A stretch of 43,427 bases of DNA from Bacteroidales bacterium (GCA_017502125.1 JAFVVN010000015.1:1-43427); one strand, 5' to 3'. Positions 1-8,924 are shown, numbered from the stretch's first letter. Notes: generated by a model from the sequence alone, not told the origin. Made by a program: numbers and translations.

Positions 1-1239
1 CGTCTTGAGGCCGAGCTCAGGCTGCTTCGTGGAGGGATGTATTTCGAGCTTGCGAAGAGGTATGGGGATGTGATACTTTATGATGAAGACATCACTGCCA
101 TAACCAAGGATAAGGCGCTTTCAAAAGAGGAAGACGTTTGGAATTTCATATACGCAGATCTCAATTATGCTGCAGAGACGCTTCCGGCAAAGGCAGAGGC
201 AAGAGGACGTCTTGACAAGGGAATGGCTTATGCCTATATTACCAGAACCATGCTGTATGCAAAGCGCTGGGATCTTGTGATTTCAGCTGCTGATAAAGTA
301 AAGGAGCTGGGGTACTCTCTTACAGAAAATTATGCTGATTCCTATCAGAAACCTATCAATGCCGGCAATACAGAGGCAATTCTCCAGTATACATTCAGTT
401 ATAGTGACGGCATCACCCATTCTATGGATTCAAGATTCTGTCCTGGCGGAGACCATGCTCTTCTTGGTAACAGCGGAAACGGCGGTATAGGTGTACCTAC
501 CCAGGAGTTTGTGGAGTCATTTGAGCTTGCTGAGGGTGGATTCCCTGATTGGGAACCATGGCATTCGGCAAGTGGTACCACTCAGACCCCTCCATATGCT
601 TACCTTGAACCTCGTTTCCATGCTACTGTCATTTACAACGGTGCAGACTGGAAGGGACGTAAGGTTGAGCCTTATGTAGGTGGAATGGATGGTTGGGCAG
701 CCTGGAGACTGGAGACAAGCCCTTCAGGAAAGACCGTTACAGGTTACTATCTCAGAAAGCTGCTTGATGAGAGCAATGTGGATTTGCGTGGAAGTGATTC
801 TCCTATCACCATCATCAGATATGCTGAGGTGCTTTTGAATAAGGCTGAGGCATGTTATCAGACAAAAGACCTGACTGGTGCGAATGACTGTGTAAAGGCG
901 ATTCGTACCCGAGTAGGACTCCCTTACACTGACAAGGCTGGAAGCGATCTGTGGAATGCGATACGTCAGGAACGTAAGGTGGAACTTGCAATGGAAGGAT
1001 TCTGGTATTGGGATCTTCGCAGGTGGGGAGATGCACATAAGGACTATCCTACCGGACTTTCAAATTATCAGCAGCACGGTCTCAAGATCGAGGTTGATTC
1101 AAATGGCAAGTTTGTTTATAGTTATGTTTCTGTAGACGATAAGAACAGAAATTTCCCTGAAAAGTTATATCGTTTCCCTATGCCGGAGAGTGAATATAAT
1201 ACAAATGACCTCGTCCATCAGTATGATGAGTGGAAATAA
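1..1239 (+). CDS. SusD/RagB outer-membrane glycan-binding lipoprotein, 5' truncated
   Basis: The reading frame is open from base 1, so the N-terminus with its lipoprotein signal lies outside the window; about 412 residues are present. The first residues (RLEAELRLLRGGMYFELAKRYG) fit the SusD TPR-type helix, and the C-terminal half carries IIRYAEVLLNKAEACYQTKD, a hallmark of the family, followed by ERKVELAMEGFWYWDLRRWG. SusD proteins sit on the cell surface as lids over a SusC TonB-dependent channel and bind the glycan. The partner SusC should therefore lie immediately upstream. It is followed at short distance by a DUF5018-type lipoprotein, a NAGPA enzyme and a GHL10-like enzyme, so it is the 5' visible member of an operon running to about 7109. 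The protein is a paralogue of the SusD at 21583, not a copy of it. Confidence 0.95.
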   Translation, partial: RLEAELRLLRGGMYFELAKRYGDVILYDEDITAITKDKALSKEEDVWNFIYADLNYAAETLPAKAEARGRLDKGMAYAYITRTMLYAKRWDLVISAADKVKELGYSLTENYADSYQKPINAGNTEAILQYTFSYSDGITHSMDSRFCPGGDHALLGNSGNGGIGVPTQEFVESFELAEGGFPDWEPWHSASGTTQTPPYAYLEPRFHATVIYNGADWKGRKVEPYVGGMDGWAAWRLETSPSGKTVTGYYLRKLLDESNVDLRGSDSPITIIRYAEVLLNKAEACYQTKDLTGANDCVKAIRTRVGLPYTDKAGSDLWNAIRQERKVELAMEGFWYWDLRRWGDAHKDYPTGLSNYQQHGLKIEVDSNGKFVYSYVSVDDKNRNFPEKLYRFPMPESEYNTNDLVHQYDEWK

Positions 1240-1257
1240 TAATAAATGAGAACTACG

Positions 1258-2943
1258 ATGAAAAGAATATCTATTGTATTTTTATTTGTTCTGGCTGCAT
1301 TTGTCGGATGTCAGAAGCCTCAGTATGTGGAGCCGACTCTCGAAAGACAGGGCATCACCTCTCTGACAGCTTTTTTCACAATGGGCGATTATGAGGGACT
1401 GGAACTGGCTAAGCTTGTGGTGGAAGATCCAGAAGCAGATCGTTTTGTGATAGAGATACCATACTACTATCCAATCACTTCCGACAGCTCTACCAAAAAG
1501 TATATGAGCAGTCTGAGAATCAAGGCACAGCTTGCAAATAACTGCAAGATTGAGCCGCCTCTTACCATCCTCGATCTCAATCTTGAGAATGAATTCACTT
1601 TCACTGATGCACAGGGAAACAGCAGACCTATTATCATCACTGGTAAGAGAGTCAAGTCCTCAGAGTGTAAGGTGATGACATTCAAGTTGACGGAACCATT
1701 CCCGATCGAAGGTTTTGTCAATGAGGATAATAAAGAGATATATCTGTTCACAACTGATGACCTGTCAGGCTATAAGGCAGATGCTACAGTAAGTGCTCAT
1801 GCGACGTTGAAGGATGATCTTACCCAACCAAGGAACTATAATGAGCCTCAGAAGGTGACCGTAATTGCTGATGACGGAACAGAAGGTGTCTATACAGTCT
1901 CGAAAGAGTATCCGACCAAGATTCCTTATGGCTTCAGGGAAAAGTCAGTGACTCCGTTGTTCAATATTGACCCTGTCAAATTGCTGTCGTTCCCGGCTTA
2001 TACTACCACTGTTTACCCTTCTCTTGCGTGCATCGAAGGAAAGCTGATAGTCTCATTTGGTAATGGAATGGCACCGGTGTATGTGGATGCTCTGACAGGT
2101 AGCGGCAAGAAGGAAATGAATGTCGGTGGTGTTAATGTTGCCTGCATAACTAATGATGAGGGAGGTAATTTAATCCTTACTAATCATGCAGAGGCGACTC
2201 AGACAATTGAAATCTATAAGACCAAGTCGGTCAATCAGGCACCTGTGCTCTTCCACTCATTCACTAATGATACTGACCTTGCGACAGGTTATCATGTGAA
2301 GGTGCATGGCAATATTGATACTGATGCTGTCATCGTCTTCACACATGAAGGTGTTGCCGGTGTTACCGAGGCAAGCAAATACACCAAAGTGGTGATTTCC
2401 GGTGGTGCAGTTGTTTCGACTGAAGTGGTGGATCTGCTGAATCTCGGTCTTACATGGGGTACCGCTCCTACAAATACAGCAAAGGTTGTGGCAACTTCCG
2501 CAAAGGCTGATCATGGTGTGATGTTGTGCTACTATTCTGCCAATACCATCAACTATGTGAACGAGTCGGGAACTATTGCAGCATCATTCCCTCTTGCAGA
2601 CCTCGGTGTGGGCATCAATACCAACTATAACACTAACTGTATGGATGCCAAGACCTACAACAATGCAACATATGCTGTTCATCTTACGACGAGTCACTTC
2701 CCTATGTGGGGTGTCGGTCCTATGCTCACGGTGTTTGATATCACTACTCCGACATCCATCTCCAAGGGAATTCCTGTTTTGGCAAACAGTGAAATCGAGT
2801 GGTTCCAGACAGCGGCTCAGGGATGTGCAGCAGCAGATGTCGTCATGGCTCCTTCTGCAGATGGGTTCAAGGTGTTCATCTTCTATTTTGACCACAACTG
2901 CTCAGTTATAGGAGGTTATTCGGCTGACTGTATCAATATCTAA
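1258..2943 (+). CDS. DUF5018-type surface lipoprotein in SusE/F position
   Basis: A 561-residue lipoprotein: MKRISIVFLFVLAAFVGC gives a Cys18 lipobox. I chose the ATG at 1258 rather than 1246 because the signal peptide starts cleanly there. The first ~220 residues look like two Ig-like DUF5018-type units, each ending in the pattern ITVTA-DG-x-YTV (here VTVIADDGTEGVYTV). Residues ~240-561 form a repetitive beta-rich region with short lines such as GKLIVSFGNGMAPVYVDALT and ITNDEGGNLILTN, suggestive of a propeller. The same C-terminal architecture recurs in the lipoproteins at 5478 and 23701. The position just after SusD is where SusE/SusF-type surface glycan-binding proteins sit, so glycan binding is inferred. 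No catalytic motif was seen. Confidence 0.8.
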   Translation: MKRISIVFLFVLAAFVGCQKPQYVEPTLERQGITSLTAFFTMGDYEGLELAKLVVEDPEADRFVIEIPYYYPITSDSSTKKYMSSLRIKAQLANNCKIEPPLTILDLNLENEFTFTDAQGNSRPIIITGKRVKSSECKVMTFKLTEPFPIEGFVNEDNKEIYLFTTDDLSGYKADATVSAHATLKDDLTQPRNYNEPQKVTVIADDGTEGVYTVSKEYPTKIPYGFREKSVTPLFNIDPVKLLSFPAYTTTVYPSLACIEGKLIVSFGNGMAPVYVDALTGSGKKEMNVGGVNVACITNDEGGNLILTNHAEATQTIEIYKTKSVNQAPVLFHSFTNDTDLATGYHVKVHGNIDTDAVIVFTHEGVAGVTEASKYTKVVISGGAVVSTEVVDLLNLGLTWGTAPTNTAKVVATSAKADHGVMLCYYSANTINYVNESGTIAASFPLADLGVGINTNYNTNCMDAKTYNNATYAVHLTTSHFPMWGVGPMLTVFDITTPTSISKGIPVLANSEIEWFQTAAQGCAAADVVMAPSADGFKVFIFYFDHNCSVIGGYSADCINI

Positions 2944-2946
2944 AGA

Positions 2947-3993
2947 ATGAAAAGAATATTCTATATAATAATGACGCTCACCCTTCTTCTGGCTTGTCAG
3001 AAGAAGGGGATGGATGTCCTTGCCGAATGGCCGTGGGAAGAAGAGGAGGAAACACCTGCTACTGATGAGAATGCTCCTTCTGATGCCACGTTGGACAAGT
3101 GGACGGATGTCTCGACTGATTTCGGAGCGCTGCCGGAATATATCAAGGTGTACAGGTCACCTGAGAATCTGGAGGGAAAGAAGGCTGTTGCCTACATAGC
3201 AATAGCTGACATGGTTTCAGCTCAGTGGGATGTATGGAGTATCTCTGACCCTGAGATGGATGGAACTGATGATAAGTTCAAGACCCCACAGGAGGTCTAC
3301 AAAGGAGAAACCTGGCCGATAATAATAAATGCCGGATTCTTTTATGCTTCCGGCGGTAAGAACTATTCTTCAAGTCTTGCAGTAAGAGACTCAGAGGTTC
3401 TTACATATAACATCACCTATGCATCCGAGACTTGGAACGTAGGAGAAATTTATTATCCCACACGTGCAGCCCTGCTTCAGACAGAGTCTGGAGAGTTTGA
3501 TGCATGCTGGACATACGGGAATTGGGATAGCCACTATATGTATCCTTCTCCTGCTGCGAATACATGGGAGGCAAAACCGGTTGAGCAGCCTTCAAAAGAC
3601 TATCCTGAAGGAGCTGAAGAATTTGCTGCCAGGACTGCGATAGGAGGAGGCCCTCTTCTCATCGATGGCGGAAAGTTCAAGGATACTTTTGTGGAGGAAC
3701 TTTTCAACGGTACCTCGGGTATCGGTCCGGACAGCAATCAGCCTCGAACTGCCATTGGTGTGACCTCTGACAAGAAGATGATTCTGTTTGTATGTGAAGG
3801 TCGAGAAATGACTGAAGGAGTCCTCGGCCTGACAACTGCTGATGTGGCGAATGTCCTTCTCGATTTAGGATGCGTTGAGGCCATCAATCTTGATGGTGGT
3901 GGATCGAGCTGCATGTTGGTGTGTGGCAAGGAGACCATAAAAGTTTCAGACGGCACCCAACGTGCTGTGGGCAGTACAATAATGATAAAATAA
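2947..3993 (+). CDS. Phosphodiester glycosidase lipoprotein (NAGPA / DUF2233 domain)
   Basis: A 348-residue lipoprotein (Cys17 in LTLLLAC) with an acidic spacer (WPWEEEEE) after the lipobox. The catalytic domain spans roughly residues 60-348. It has the family signatures INAGFFY, AIGGGPLLIDGG, RTAIGVTSDKKMILFVCEGR and the terminal INLDGGGSSCMLV block. The human member (uncovering enzyme) hydrolyses GlcNAc-alpha-1-phospho-6-mannose, releasing GlcNAc and leaving a phosphomonoester. Bacterial members share the DUF2233 fold, but their substrates are mostly unknown. The gene begins 3 bases after its upstream neighbour stops and ends 5 bases before the GHL10-like gene, so it is co-transcribed with the SusD operon. 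A second family member lies at 17271-18332. The family call is firm; the substrate is not. Confidence 0.92.
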   Translation: MKRIFYIIMTLTLLLACQKKGMDVLAEWPWEEEEETPATDENAPSDATLDKWTDVSTDFGALPEYIKVYRSPENLEGKKAVAYIAIADMVSAQWDVWSISDPEMDGTDDKFKTPQEVYKGETWPIIINAGFFYASGGKNYSSSLAVRDSEVLTYNITYASETWNVGEIYYPTRAALLQTESGEFDACWTYGNWDSHYMYPSPAANTWEAKPVEQPSKDYPEGAEEFAARTAIGGGPLLIDGGKFKDTFVEELFNGTSGIGPDSNQPRTAIGVTSDKKMILFVCEGREMTEGVLGLTTADVANVLLDLGCVEAINLDGGGSSCMLVCGKETIKVSDGTQRAVGSTIMIK

Positions 3994-3998
3994 TCCAG

Positions 3999-5450
3999 AT
4001 GAAGATACTGAGTAAAATTTTCATTGTCATTTCTCTTCTCTGCATGATTTCATGTGAGAAAGAGAGAACCTATCTGTGGAATTCGGAGTGGGATAAATAC
4101 GATAACCCGGAGGAAAAGCCGGACACTCCTGAAGAACCTGAGGAGCCTGAAAATCCAGGTGACTCCGATCCTGAAGAACCATCTGTTCCGGGAGAACCGG
4201 CAGGAGCCAAGGGACGATTTGTCTGGATCGATGCAGCAGCCAATTTCAAGGACTACGCAAACGATAAGGATAAGATTGCGGAGGATATGGCCAAGATAAA
4301 GGAGACAGGTTTCTCTGCTGTCGTTGTCGATGTGCGCCCGACAAACACAGGAGTGCTTTTCAAATCTTCTACTGAAGGGCCTCTCAAGAGAGTGGATGCA
4401 TGGTTGAAGATGGGATATGCGTGGGTCAACAGAACAGAAGACTTTGACTATCTTCAGGCCTTTATTGATGCAGGCAAGGATGTCGGTCTGGATGTCTATG
4501 CAAGCATCAATACTATGGTTGGTGGATGTCTCTGTCCGTATGGCCTTGGAACTGATGGCGTGTTTTATAACGATCCGGCAAAAAAGGGTTGGGCTACAGT
4601 TGTCAATACAAAGGATGGACTTGTCAACTCGCTTGATCTTGAAGATGCAGGAGCCAAGTTCTTCAATCCGGCAAATGATGAGGTGGTTGATTATATGCTC
4701 AATCTTCTGGCTGACCTTGCTGCTTATGACCTTAAGGGAATAATCCTCGATCGATGCCGCTATGATGATTTCGGCCTCCAGAGCGACTTCTCTGACATAT
4801 CAAGAACGAAGTTCGAGACTCATATTGGAACAAAGGTTCAGAACTGGCCTGGAGATATCTTTGCTCCGGGGCAGTCTTCGCTCAGTGATCCAGCTACGGA
4901 TATGCAGAAGAAATGGCTTGAGTTCCGAGCTAAAGTCATCCATGATTTTGTTGAAAAAGCTGCGGCTAAGGTGCATTCAGTCAATCCTAAGATCAGGTTC
5001 GGAGCCTATGTGGGTGCCTGGTATTCGTCATATTACAGCTCTGGTGTGAACTGGGCGAGTCCTAAGTACGAGACTTCTTTACATTACCCTGAATGGGCGT
5101 CGGAAGACTATAATGAATACGGTTATGCAGACCACTGTGATATCATGATCATAGGAGCATATGCTGGTGTGAAGAGTATTTATGGAAGTACCGAGTGGAC
5201 CATGAGAGGCTTCTGCACCCGAGCTGCAGACCTCTTTGCAGGAGATGTCCCTTACGTCGGCGGACCAGATATAGGAAATGCGACGGGATTCGAGAATGGT
5301 GGTCAGGGTGCATATATGCCTGCTATTGTTGATGTCTGTATTAATGCCTGCACAGAGGGAATGTTCATTTTTGATCTATGCCATATCAAGATGTACAACT
5401 ACTGGAGCGACTTGAAGAAGGGCTTTGACAAATATCTTGAAACATTATAA
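3999..5450 (+). CDS. GHL10-like TIM-barrel glycosidase lipoprotein (DUF187-type), copy 1
   Basis: The start is placed at 3999 because MKILSKIFIVISLLCMISC is a lipoprotein signal (Cys19); longer readings would overlap the previous gene and lose it. A Pro/Glu linker (residues ~35-65) leads to the barrel. Landmarks are GRFVWIDAAANF, FSAVVVDVRPTNTGVLFKSS, FDYLQAFIDAGKDVGLDVYA, FFNPANDEV and LKGIILDRCRYDDFG followed by SDFS, then VNWASP and a C-terminal GMFIFDLCHIKMYNYW. This is the GHL10 (DUF187) layout, with some resemblance to GHL13 (DUF4015). E. coli DigH, a GHL10 lipoprotein, cleaves denuded peptidoglycan glycan. The present subfamily is more distant, so the substrate is open. It has three paralogues at 25200-29175, from which it differs by LDRCRY instead of LDYCR and by a long insertion before the FNP block. 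Confidence 0.85.
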   Translation: MKILSKIFIVISLLCMISCEKERTYLWNSEWDKYDNPEEKPDTPEEPEEPENPGDSDPEEPSVPGEPAGAKGRFVWIDAAANFKDYANDKDKIAEDMAKIKETGFSAVVVDVRPTNTGVLFKSSTEGPLKRVDAWLKMGYAWVNRTEDFDYLQAFIDAGKDVGLDVYASINTMVGGCLCPYGLGTDGVFYNDPAKKGWATVVNTKDGLVNSLDLEDAGAKFFNPANDEVVDYMLNLLADLAAYDLKGIILDRCRYDDFGLQSDFSDISRTKFETHIGTKVQNWPGDIFAPGQSSLSDPATDMQKKWLEFRAKVIHDFVEKAAAKVHSVNPKIRFGAYVGAWYSSYYSSGVNWASPKYETSLHYPEWASEDYNEYGYADHCDIMIIGAYAGVKSIYGSTEWTMRGFCTRAADLFAGDVPYVGGPDIGNATGFENGGQGAYMPAIVDVCINACTEGMFIFDLCHIKMYNYWSDLKKGFDKYLETL

Positions 5451-5477
5451 ACTTTATACTAACCCAATTAATTTATT

Positions 5478-7109
5478 ATGAAAAAAATCGCTTTAATGAT
5501 GCTTGTTGCCGTAGCGGCAATAGCATGTGAAAAGACTCCGGAAATCATTCCTGAGATCAATGTCACAACAACAGAGCTCACAGTTCCTGTAGAAGGAAAT
5601 GAGAGTCTCGTCATCGAGTTCAACTCAAATGTAGATTGGACGGCTAAGGTTAAGGAAGATATCGAGTGGGTTACCATCTCTCCTGCCAAGGGTGTTGCAG
5701 GTGATGCAAAGATTACAGCTGTAGTTGATGCAACAGACCAGACAACAGAGCGTAAGGCTACCATCGAGATCACAGCTGGTGAGAAGATCAATGAAGTAGT
5801 TATTACTCAGGCGGCTCTTCCATTCTTCACAGTTGAGAAGGCCCTTGCTATCCCTACCGAGGGAGGAAATGTTGACTTCGCAGTTTCAACAAACATTCCT
5901 TTCAATGTTACTCTTGAGGAGAACGACTGGCTCACAGTTGCTAAGGGTGAGGGTAAGGTTACATTCACTGCAACAGAGAATACAGCAAATGACGCTCGTA
6001 CAGTGGTAGCTACATTCACAACTGAAGAGGAAGAACTTGGCGGTACTGTGACTGTTACCCAGGATGGTCTTTGCAAGACTCTTTGGGCAGTTAATATGGA
6101 TGAAGTTATGAACCGTCCTGCACAGGCACCTACTTTCTCTACAGATGAGAAGGCTACAGCTGTTTCAATTGCTCTCTATGACGGAAATGTTGTGGTTTGC
6201 GCAGGTGATGGCTCTGCTCCTACTATCCTTGACAAGGCAACAGGAGAGAAGAAGGGTACTATCGCAACAGGTGACTTCAAACCATACACTGTACGTCAGG
6301 ATGATGCAGGAAACCTCGTGATGACCAACCGAGTATGGGCTAAGTGGACTAACATTGCAAACTCATTTGCAATTGCTTACATGGCTCCAGGCGCATCAGC
6401 ACCTGTTACTTTGATTAACACTGGTGATAACGATCCAGATGGTTCGCTTAGAGAGGAGTATCTTGGAGTTTCAATGAATGTAAGAGGTGATGTTACTAAG
6501 GATGCTCTCATCGGTATGCCTCATCAGAATGGTGACTATGCGCACAATGTAATGTCATTCTTCAGTGTTGCTTCAGGCGCTGTTGTTAAGAACAATGTAA
6601 CAATGTCTGGCTTCAAGGGCGTTGGCTGGGCTGGTGGATGCTTCGGTACATGGCCTCATAACATCCCTGGTATCGGTCTTACTGGAGTTACAATGAACGA
6701 TCCTGCTATTGTCTGCGGCTATGAGAGCAATATCCCTCAGGCTCTTGTTCCTGCTACTGGTGTTTGTACAGACCTTTCTACAACTCCGCTTCCAAATGCA
6801 GATTATGCCGGTAACTTTGCGCCTACATCGATTGATGTCCGCAATATCAACAACAAACCATATCTTGCAATCGCGATGACTTCATTCTGGGGCGGTAACG
6901 TATTGGTACTTATCCTTGATGCTACTACTCAGGAACTTCTCTACACTTGGGAGGATGCTCAGATATTCGATGCTAAGGTTGCATCTGATACTAACTATGA
7001 CTATATGTCATGTTCAGTTACTCTCGAAGCTGCTGAAGGTGGAATGGTTGCTTATGTGGCTGACAAAACGACAGGTTCTATTGCAGCTAAGTATTTCAAG
7101 CTTAAATAG
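5478..7109 (+). CDS. BACON-domain surface lipoprotein with propeller-like C-terminus
   Basis: A 543-residue lipoprotein (MKKIALMMLVAVAAIAC, Cys17). Residues ~25-115 and ~116-200 are two BACON-like beta-sandwich units. Typical phrases are VDWTAKVKEDIEWVTISPAKG, ERKATIEITAG and DWLTVAKGEGKVTFTATENT, each ending in VTQ. BACON modules are common in Bacteroidota carbohydrate-active and mucin-related surface proteins and act as spacers or binders. Residues ~210-543 match the architecture of the C-terminal regions at 1258 and 23701 (for example ILDKATGEKKGT and DDAGNLVMTN). It is the last gene of the first operon: a 10-bp stem-loop follows 18 bases after the stop. It contains many frequent-type codons (GCT, ACA, CTT), which could reflect high expression. 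No catalytic signature was found. Confidence 0.85.
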   Translation: MKKIALMMLVAVAAIACEKTPEIIPEINVTTTELTVPVEGNESLVIEFNSNVDWTAKVKEDIEWVTISPAKGVAGDAKITAVVDATDQTTERKATIEITAGEKINEVVITQAALPFFTVEKALAIPTEGGNVDFAVSTNIPFNVTLEENDWLTVAKGEGKVTFTATENTANDARTVVATFTTEEEELGGTVTVTQDGLCKTLWAVNMDEVMNRPAQAPTFSTDEKATAVSIALYDGNVVVCAGDGSAPTILDKATGEKKGTIATGDFKPYTVRQDDAGNLVMTNRVWAKWTNIANSFAIAYMAPGASAPVTLINTGDNDPDGSLREEYLGVSMNVRGDVTKDALIGMPHQNGDYAHNVMSFFSVASGAVVKNNVTMSGFKGVGWAGGCFGTWPHNIPGIGLTGVTMNDPAIVCGYESNIPQALVPATGVCTDLSTTPLPNADYAGNFAPTSIDVRNINNKPYLAIAMTSFWGGNVLVLILDATTQELLYTWEDAQIFDAKVASDTNYDYMSCSVTLEAAEGGMVAYVADKTTGSIAAKYFKLK

Positions 7110-7126
7110 TGGATGTTTTATATGAT

Positions 7127-7153
7127 TGCAGGAGGCTATCAGGGCCTCCTGCA
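7127..7153 (+). terminator. Stem-loop after the first operon
   Basis: A 10-bp perfect stem (TGCAGGAGGC pairing with GCCTCCTGCA) with a 7-base loop, placed 18 bases downstream of the BACON lipoprotein stop. The following bases are AT-rich but contain no clear T-run, so it may be a terminator or a 3' stabilising structure. Confidence 0.55.
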
Positions 7154-7244
7154 TATATTATCTGTAAAGTAAATTGTTTAAAAACGACGAGGGGTTTGAA
7201 AAAATCTTTAAATTCGCGTCGATAAACTAAAACCGATCATTACA

Positions 7245-8408
7245 ATGGATTTCAAGAAACTTGCAGCGCAATATAAAAGCGAACTCTTGGACAGCGTCCT
7301 TCCTTTCTGGCTTGAGAAGTCACAGGATCTGGAGTATGGCGGATACTTTTCTTGCCTGGACCGTGACGGAAGTGTGTTTGACACCGATAAGTTCATATGG
7401 CTCCAGGGCCGTGAGGTCTGGATGTTTGCCATGCTGTATAACAAGGTGGAGAAGAAACAGGAGTGGCTTGATTGTGCAATTCAGGGAGCGGAGTTCCTGA
7501 AGAAGTATGCGCACGACGGCAATTATGACTTCTATTTCTCGGTGACCCGTGAGGGAAAGCCTATCATCCAGCCGTATAACATCTTCTCGAACACATTCGC
7601 ATGCATGGCTTTCGCCCAGCTTGCAGAGGCAATAGGCAGCGAGGAGTACAAGGAGATTGCGCTTAAGACTTTCCAGAGGATTCTTGACCGTCGTAATGAT
7701 CCGAAGGGACGTTGGGAGAAGTCATATCCCGGTACACGTCCGATGAAGGGTTTCGCACTCCCTATGATCATCTGCAACATGGCTCTTGAGGTGGAGAACA
7801 TCCTCCCTGACAAGTCATTGCTTGACCAGACCATCGACGAGTGCCTCAGCGAGATTCTCAATGTGTTCTACTATCCTGAACTGGGCGTGATGCTTGAGAA
7901 TGTGGCTCCAGACGGAACCCCTATAGACTGCTTCGAAGGCCGTGAAATCAACCCTGGCCACGACCTTGAGGCTTTATGGTTTATGATGAATCTCGGCATC
8001 CGCAGAAACGACAAGGCCCTTATCGACAAGTGCGTCGAGATCGCTCTCAGCGTGGTCGAGTTCGGTTGGGACAAGGAGTACGGCGGAATCTTCTACTTCC
8101 AGGATCTCAAGGGAGCTCCTATGCAGAAGCTCGAGTGGGATCAGAAACTCTGGTGGGTACACCTTGAGTCGGCAATCTGCTTCATCAAGGCATATCAGCT
8201 GACCGGAAACCAGCAGTGTCTGGAGTGGTTCGAGAAGATTCACAATTATATGTGGACTCATTTCAAGGATCAGGAATATCCTGAGTGGTACGGCTACCTC
8301 AACCGCCGCGGAGAAGTCCTCCTGACCCTCAAGGGCGGAAAGTGGAAAGGCTGTTTCCATGTTCCGAGAGGTCTTTACCAGATCTGGCAGATCCTTGAAA
8401 CTCTATAA
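7245..8408 (+). CDS. N-acylglucosamine 2-epimerase family protein (AGE)
   Basis: A 387-residue cytoplasmic (alpha/alpha)6-barrel protein without signal peptide. Motifs are LQGREVW (Arg56), NPGHDLEALWF (His239), WWVHLES (His306) and GCFHVPRGLYQ (His372). The His239/His372 pair agrees in position with the catalytic histidines I recall for cyanobacterial AGE. The NPGH-x-x-EA-x-WF pattern favours AGE over cellobiose 2-epimerase, though the latter shares the fold. AGE interconverts GlcNAc and ManNAc. In sialic-acid catabolism this feeds ManNAc to GlcNAc kinase, but no sialidase, lyase or nan gene is present in the window. It stands alone between the stem-loop at 7127 and a strong terminator at 8414. 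It is the only clearly cytoplasmic sugar enzyme here and suggests that N-acetylmannosamine or a related sugar is an end product of the locus. Confidence 0.85.
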   Translation: MDFKKLAAQYKSELLDSVLPFWLEKSQDLEYGGYFSCLDRDGSVFDTDKFIWLQGREVWMFAMLYNKVEKKQEWLDCAIQGAEFLKKYAHDGNYDFYFSVTREGKPIIQPYNIFSNTFACMAFAQLAEAIGSEEYKEIALKTFQRILDRRNDPKGRWEKSYPGTRPMKGFALPMIICNMALEVENILPDKSLLDQTIDECLSEILNVFYYPELGVMLENVAPDGTPIDCFEGREINPGHDLEALWFMMNLGIRRNDKALIDKCVEIALSVVEFGWDKEYGGIFYFQDLKGAPMQKLEWDQKLWWVHLESAICFIKAYQLTGNQQCLEWFEKIHNYMWTHFKDQEYPEWYGYLNRRGEVLLTLKGGKWKGCFHVPRGLYQIWQILETL

Positions 8409-8413
8409 ACCAT

Positions 8414-8450
8414 AAAAAAGGAGAATTGCTCGCAGCGATTCTCCTTTTTT
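8414..8450 (+). terminator. Intrinsic terminator of the epimerase gene
   Basis: An inverted repeat with A-run and T-run flanks: AAAAAAGGAGAATTGCT, loop CGC, AGCGATTCTCCTTTTTT. The stem has a single G-T wobble. It starts 6 bases after the epimerase stop and ends in six T, a classic rho-independent design that would also work in reverse. Confidence 0.9.
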
Positions 8451-8482
8451 AGTATTGAAATCCCAGAGTGATGTTAAAAGTA

Positions 8483-8508
8483 TTTAACTTAATTGCATTT
8501 AAGTTAAA
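8483..8508. promoter_or_regulatory. Near-perfect palindrome overlapping a -33 element (possible operator)
   Basis: Arms of 10 bp (TTTAACTTAA and TTAAGTTAAA) flank TTGCAT, and the central TGCA is itself palindromic, so only one symmetric position fails to pair. The TTG inside the spacer lies 19 bases before the -7-type box TACTTTTG at 8515. The palindrome is therefore centred on the putative -33 element of the promoter for the ATPase remnant, as expected for an operator. No T-run follows, so it is not a terminator. Confidence 0.5.
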
Positions 8509-8514
8509 ACATTC

Positions 8515-8522
8515 TACTTTTG
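8515..8522 (+). promoter_or_regulatory. Bacteroidota-type -7 box (TACTTTTG) upstream of ATPase remnant
   Basis: Fits the TAnnTTTG consensus and lies 21 bases before the ATG at 8544. A TTG at 8493, inside the palindrome, has the usual ~19-base spacing for a -33 element. Confidence 0.5.
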
Positions 8523-8543
8523 TTGTTGGAAAAAGATATTATT

Positions 8544-8869
8544 ATGAACGGACAGACCTTTATATTTGGAAAACCAGTTGAAGGAGAATATTTTACGGAT
8601 CGCGAGGCAGATGCCAGGAGACTGGCTGCTAATTTCAGAGGCGGCGTTTCCACTTTTCTTCTGTCACCCAGGCGATGGGGCAAGACGTCGCTGATTAAGA
8701 AAGTCATGAGGGGCTGTCATCAGCGGAAATCATCAGCCGCTATCGTCTTGTGTCTTCTGCTAATGTTGTGGCAGTGAAGAAGAGCCTTCTTGAAAAAAAT
8801 CTCATTTATGCAGAAGGACGGAAACTATATCTTACAGATCCTGTGATGGGGATGTGGCTGAGGCGTTAG
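8544..8869 (+). pseudogene. AAA-family ATPase, internally deleted and frameshifted
   Basis: The N-terminus (MNGQTFIFGKPVEGEYFTDR) and a Walker A motif SPRRWGKTSLIKKVM belong to the ATP-binding protein family (archaeal-type ATPase, PF01637-like) common in Bacteroidota. Right after KKVM the frame changes. From about 8712 another frame reads LSSAEIISRYRLVSSANVVA, then VKKSLLEKNLIYAEGRKLYL and TDPVMGMWLRR, stop at 8867-8869. That is the usual C-terminal winged-helix end of the same family. About 250-300 residues (Walker B, sensor regions) are missing, so the protein cannot be functional. A short product of 77 residues could still be made from 8544 to 8777. The intact promoter and palindrome upstream suggest a relatively recent deletion. 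Confidence 0.85.
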
Positions 8870-8924
8870 GCTTTTGATAAATGTAGTGGGATATATCTTA
8901 TAATGAACAAATGAAAATAATATC

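Noticed and set aside
7245-8408. Sialic acid utilisation operon
   Set aside because: Only the epimerase is present; no sialidase, NanA, NanE or sialate esterase of a recognised type lies in the window.
8483-8508. Palindrome as an insertion-sequence terminal repeat
   Set aside because: No matching inverted copy on the far side of the ATPase remnant and no target duplication were seen; its position at the -33 element favours an operator.
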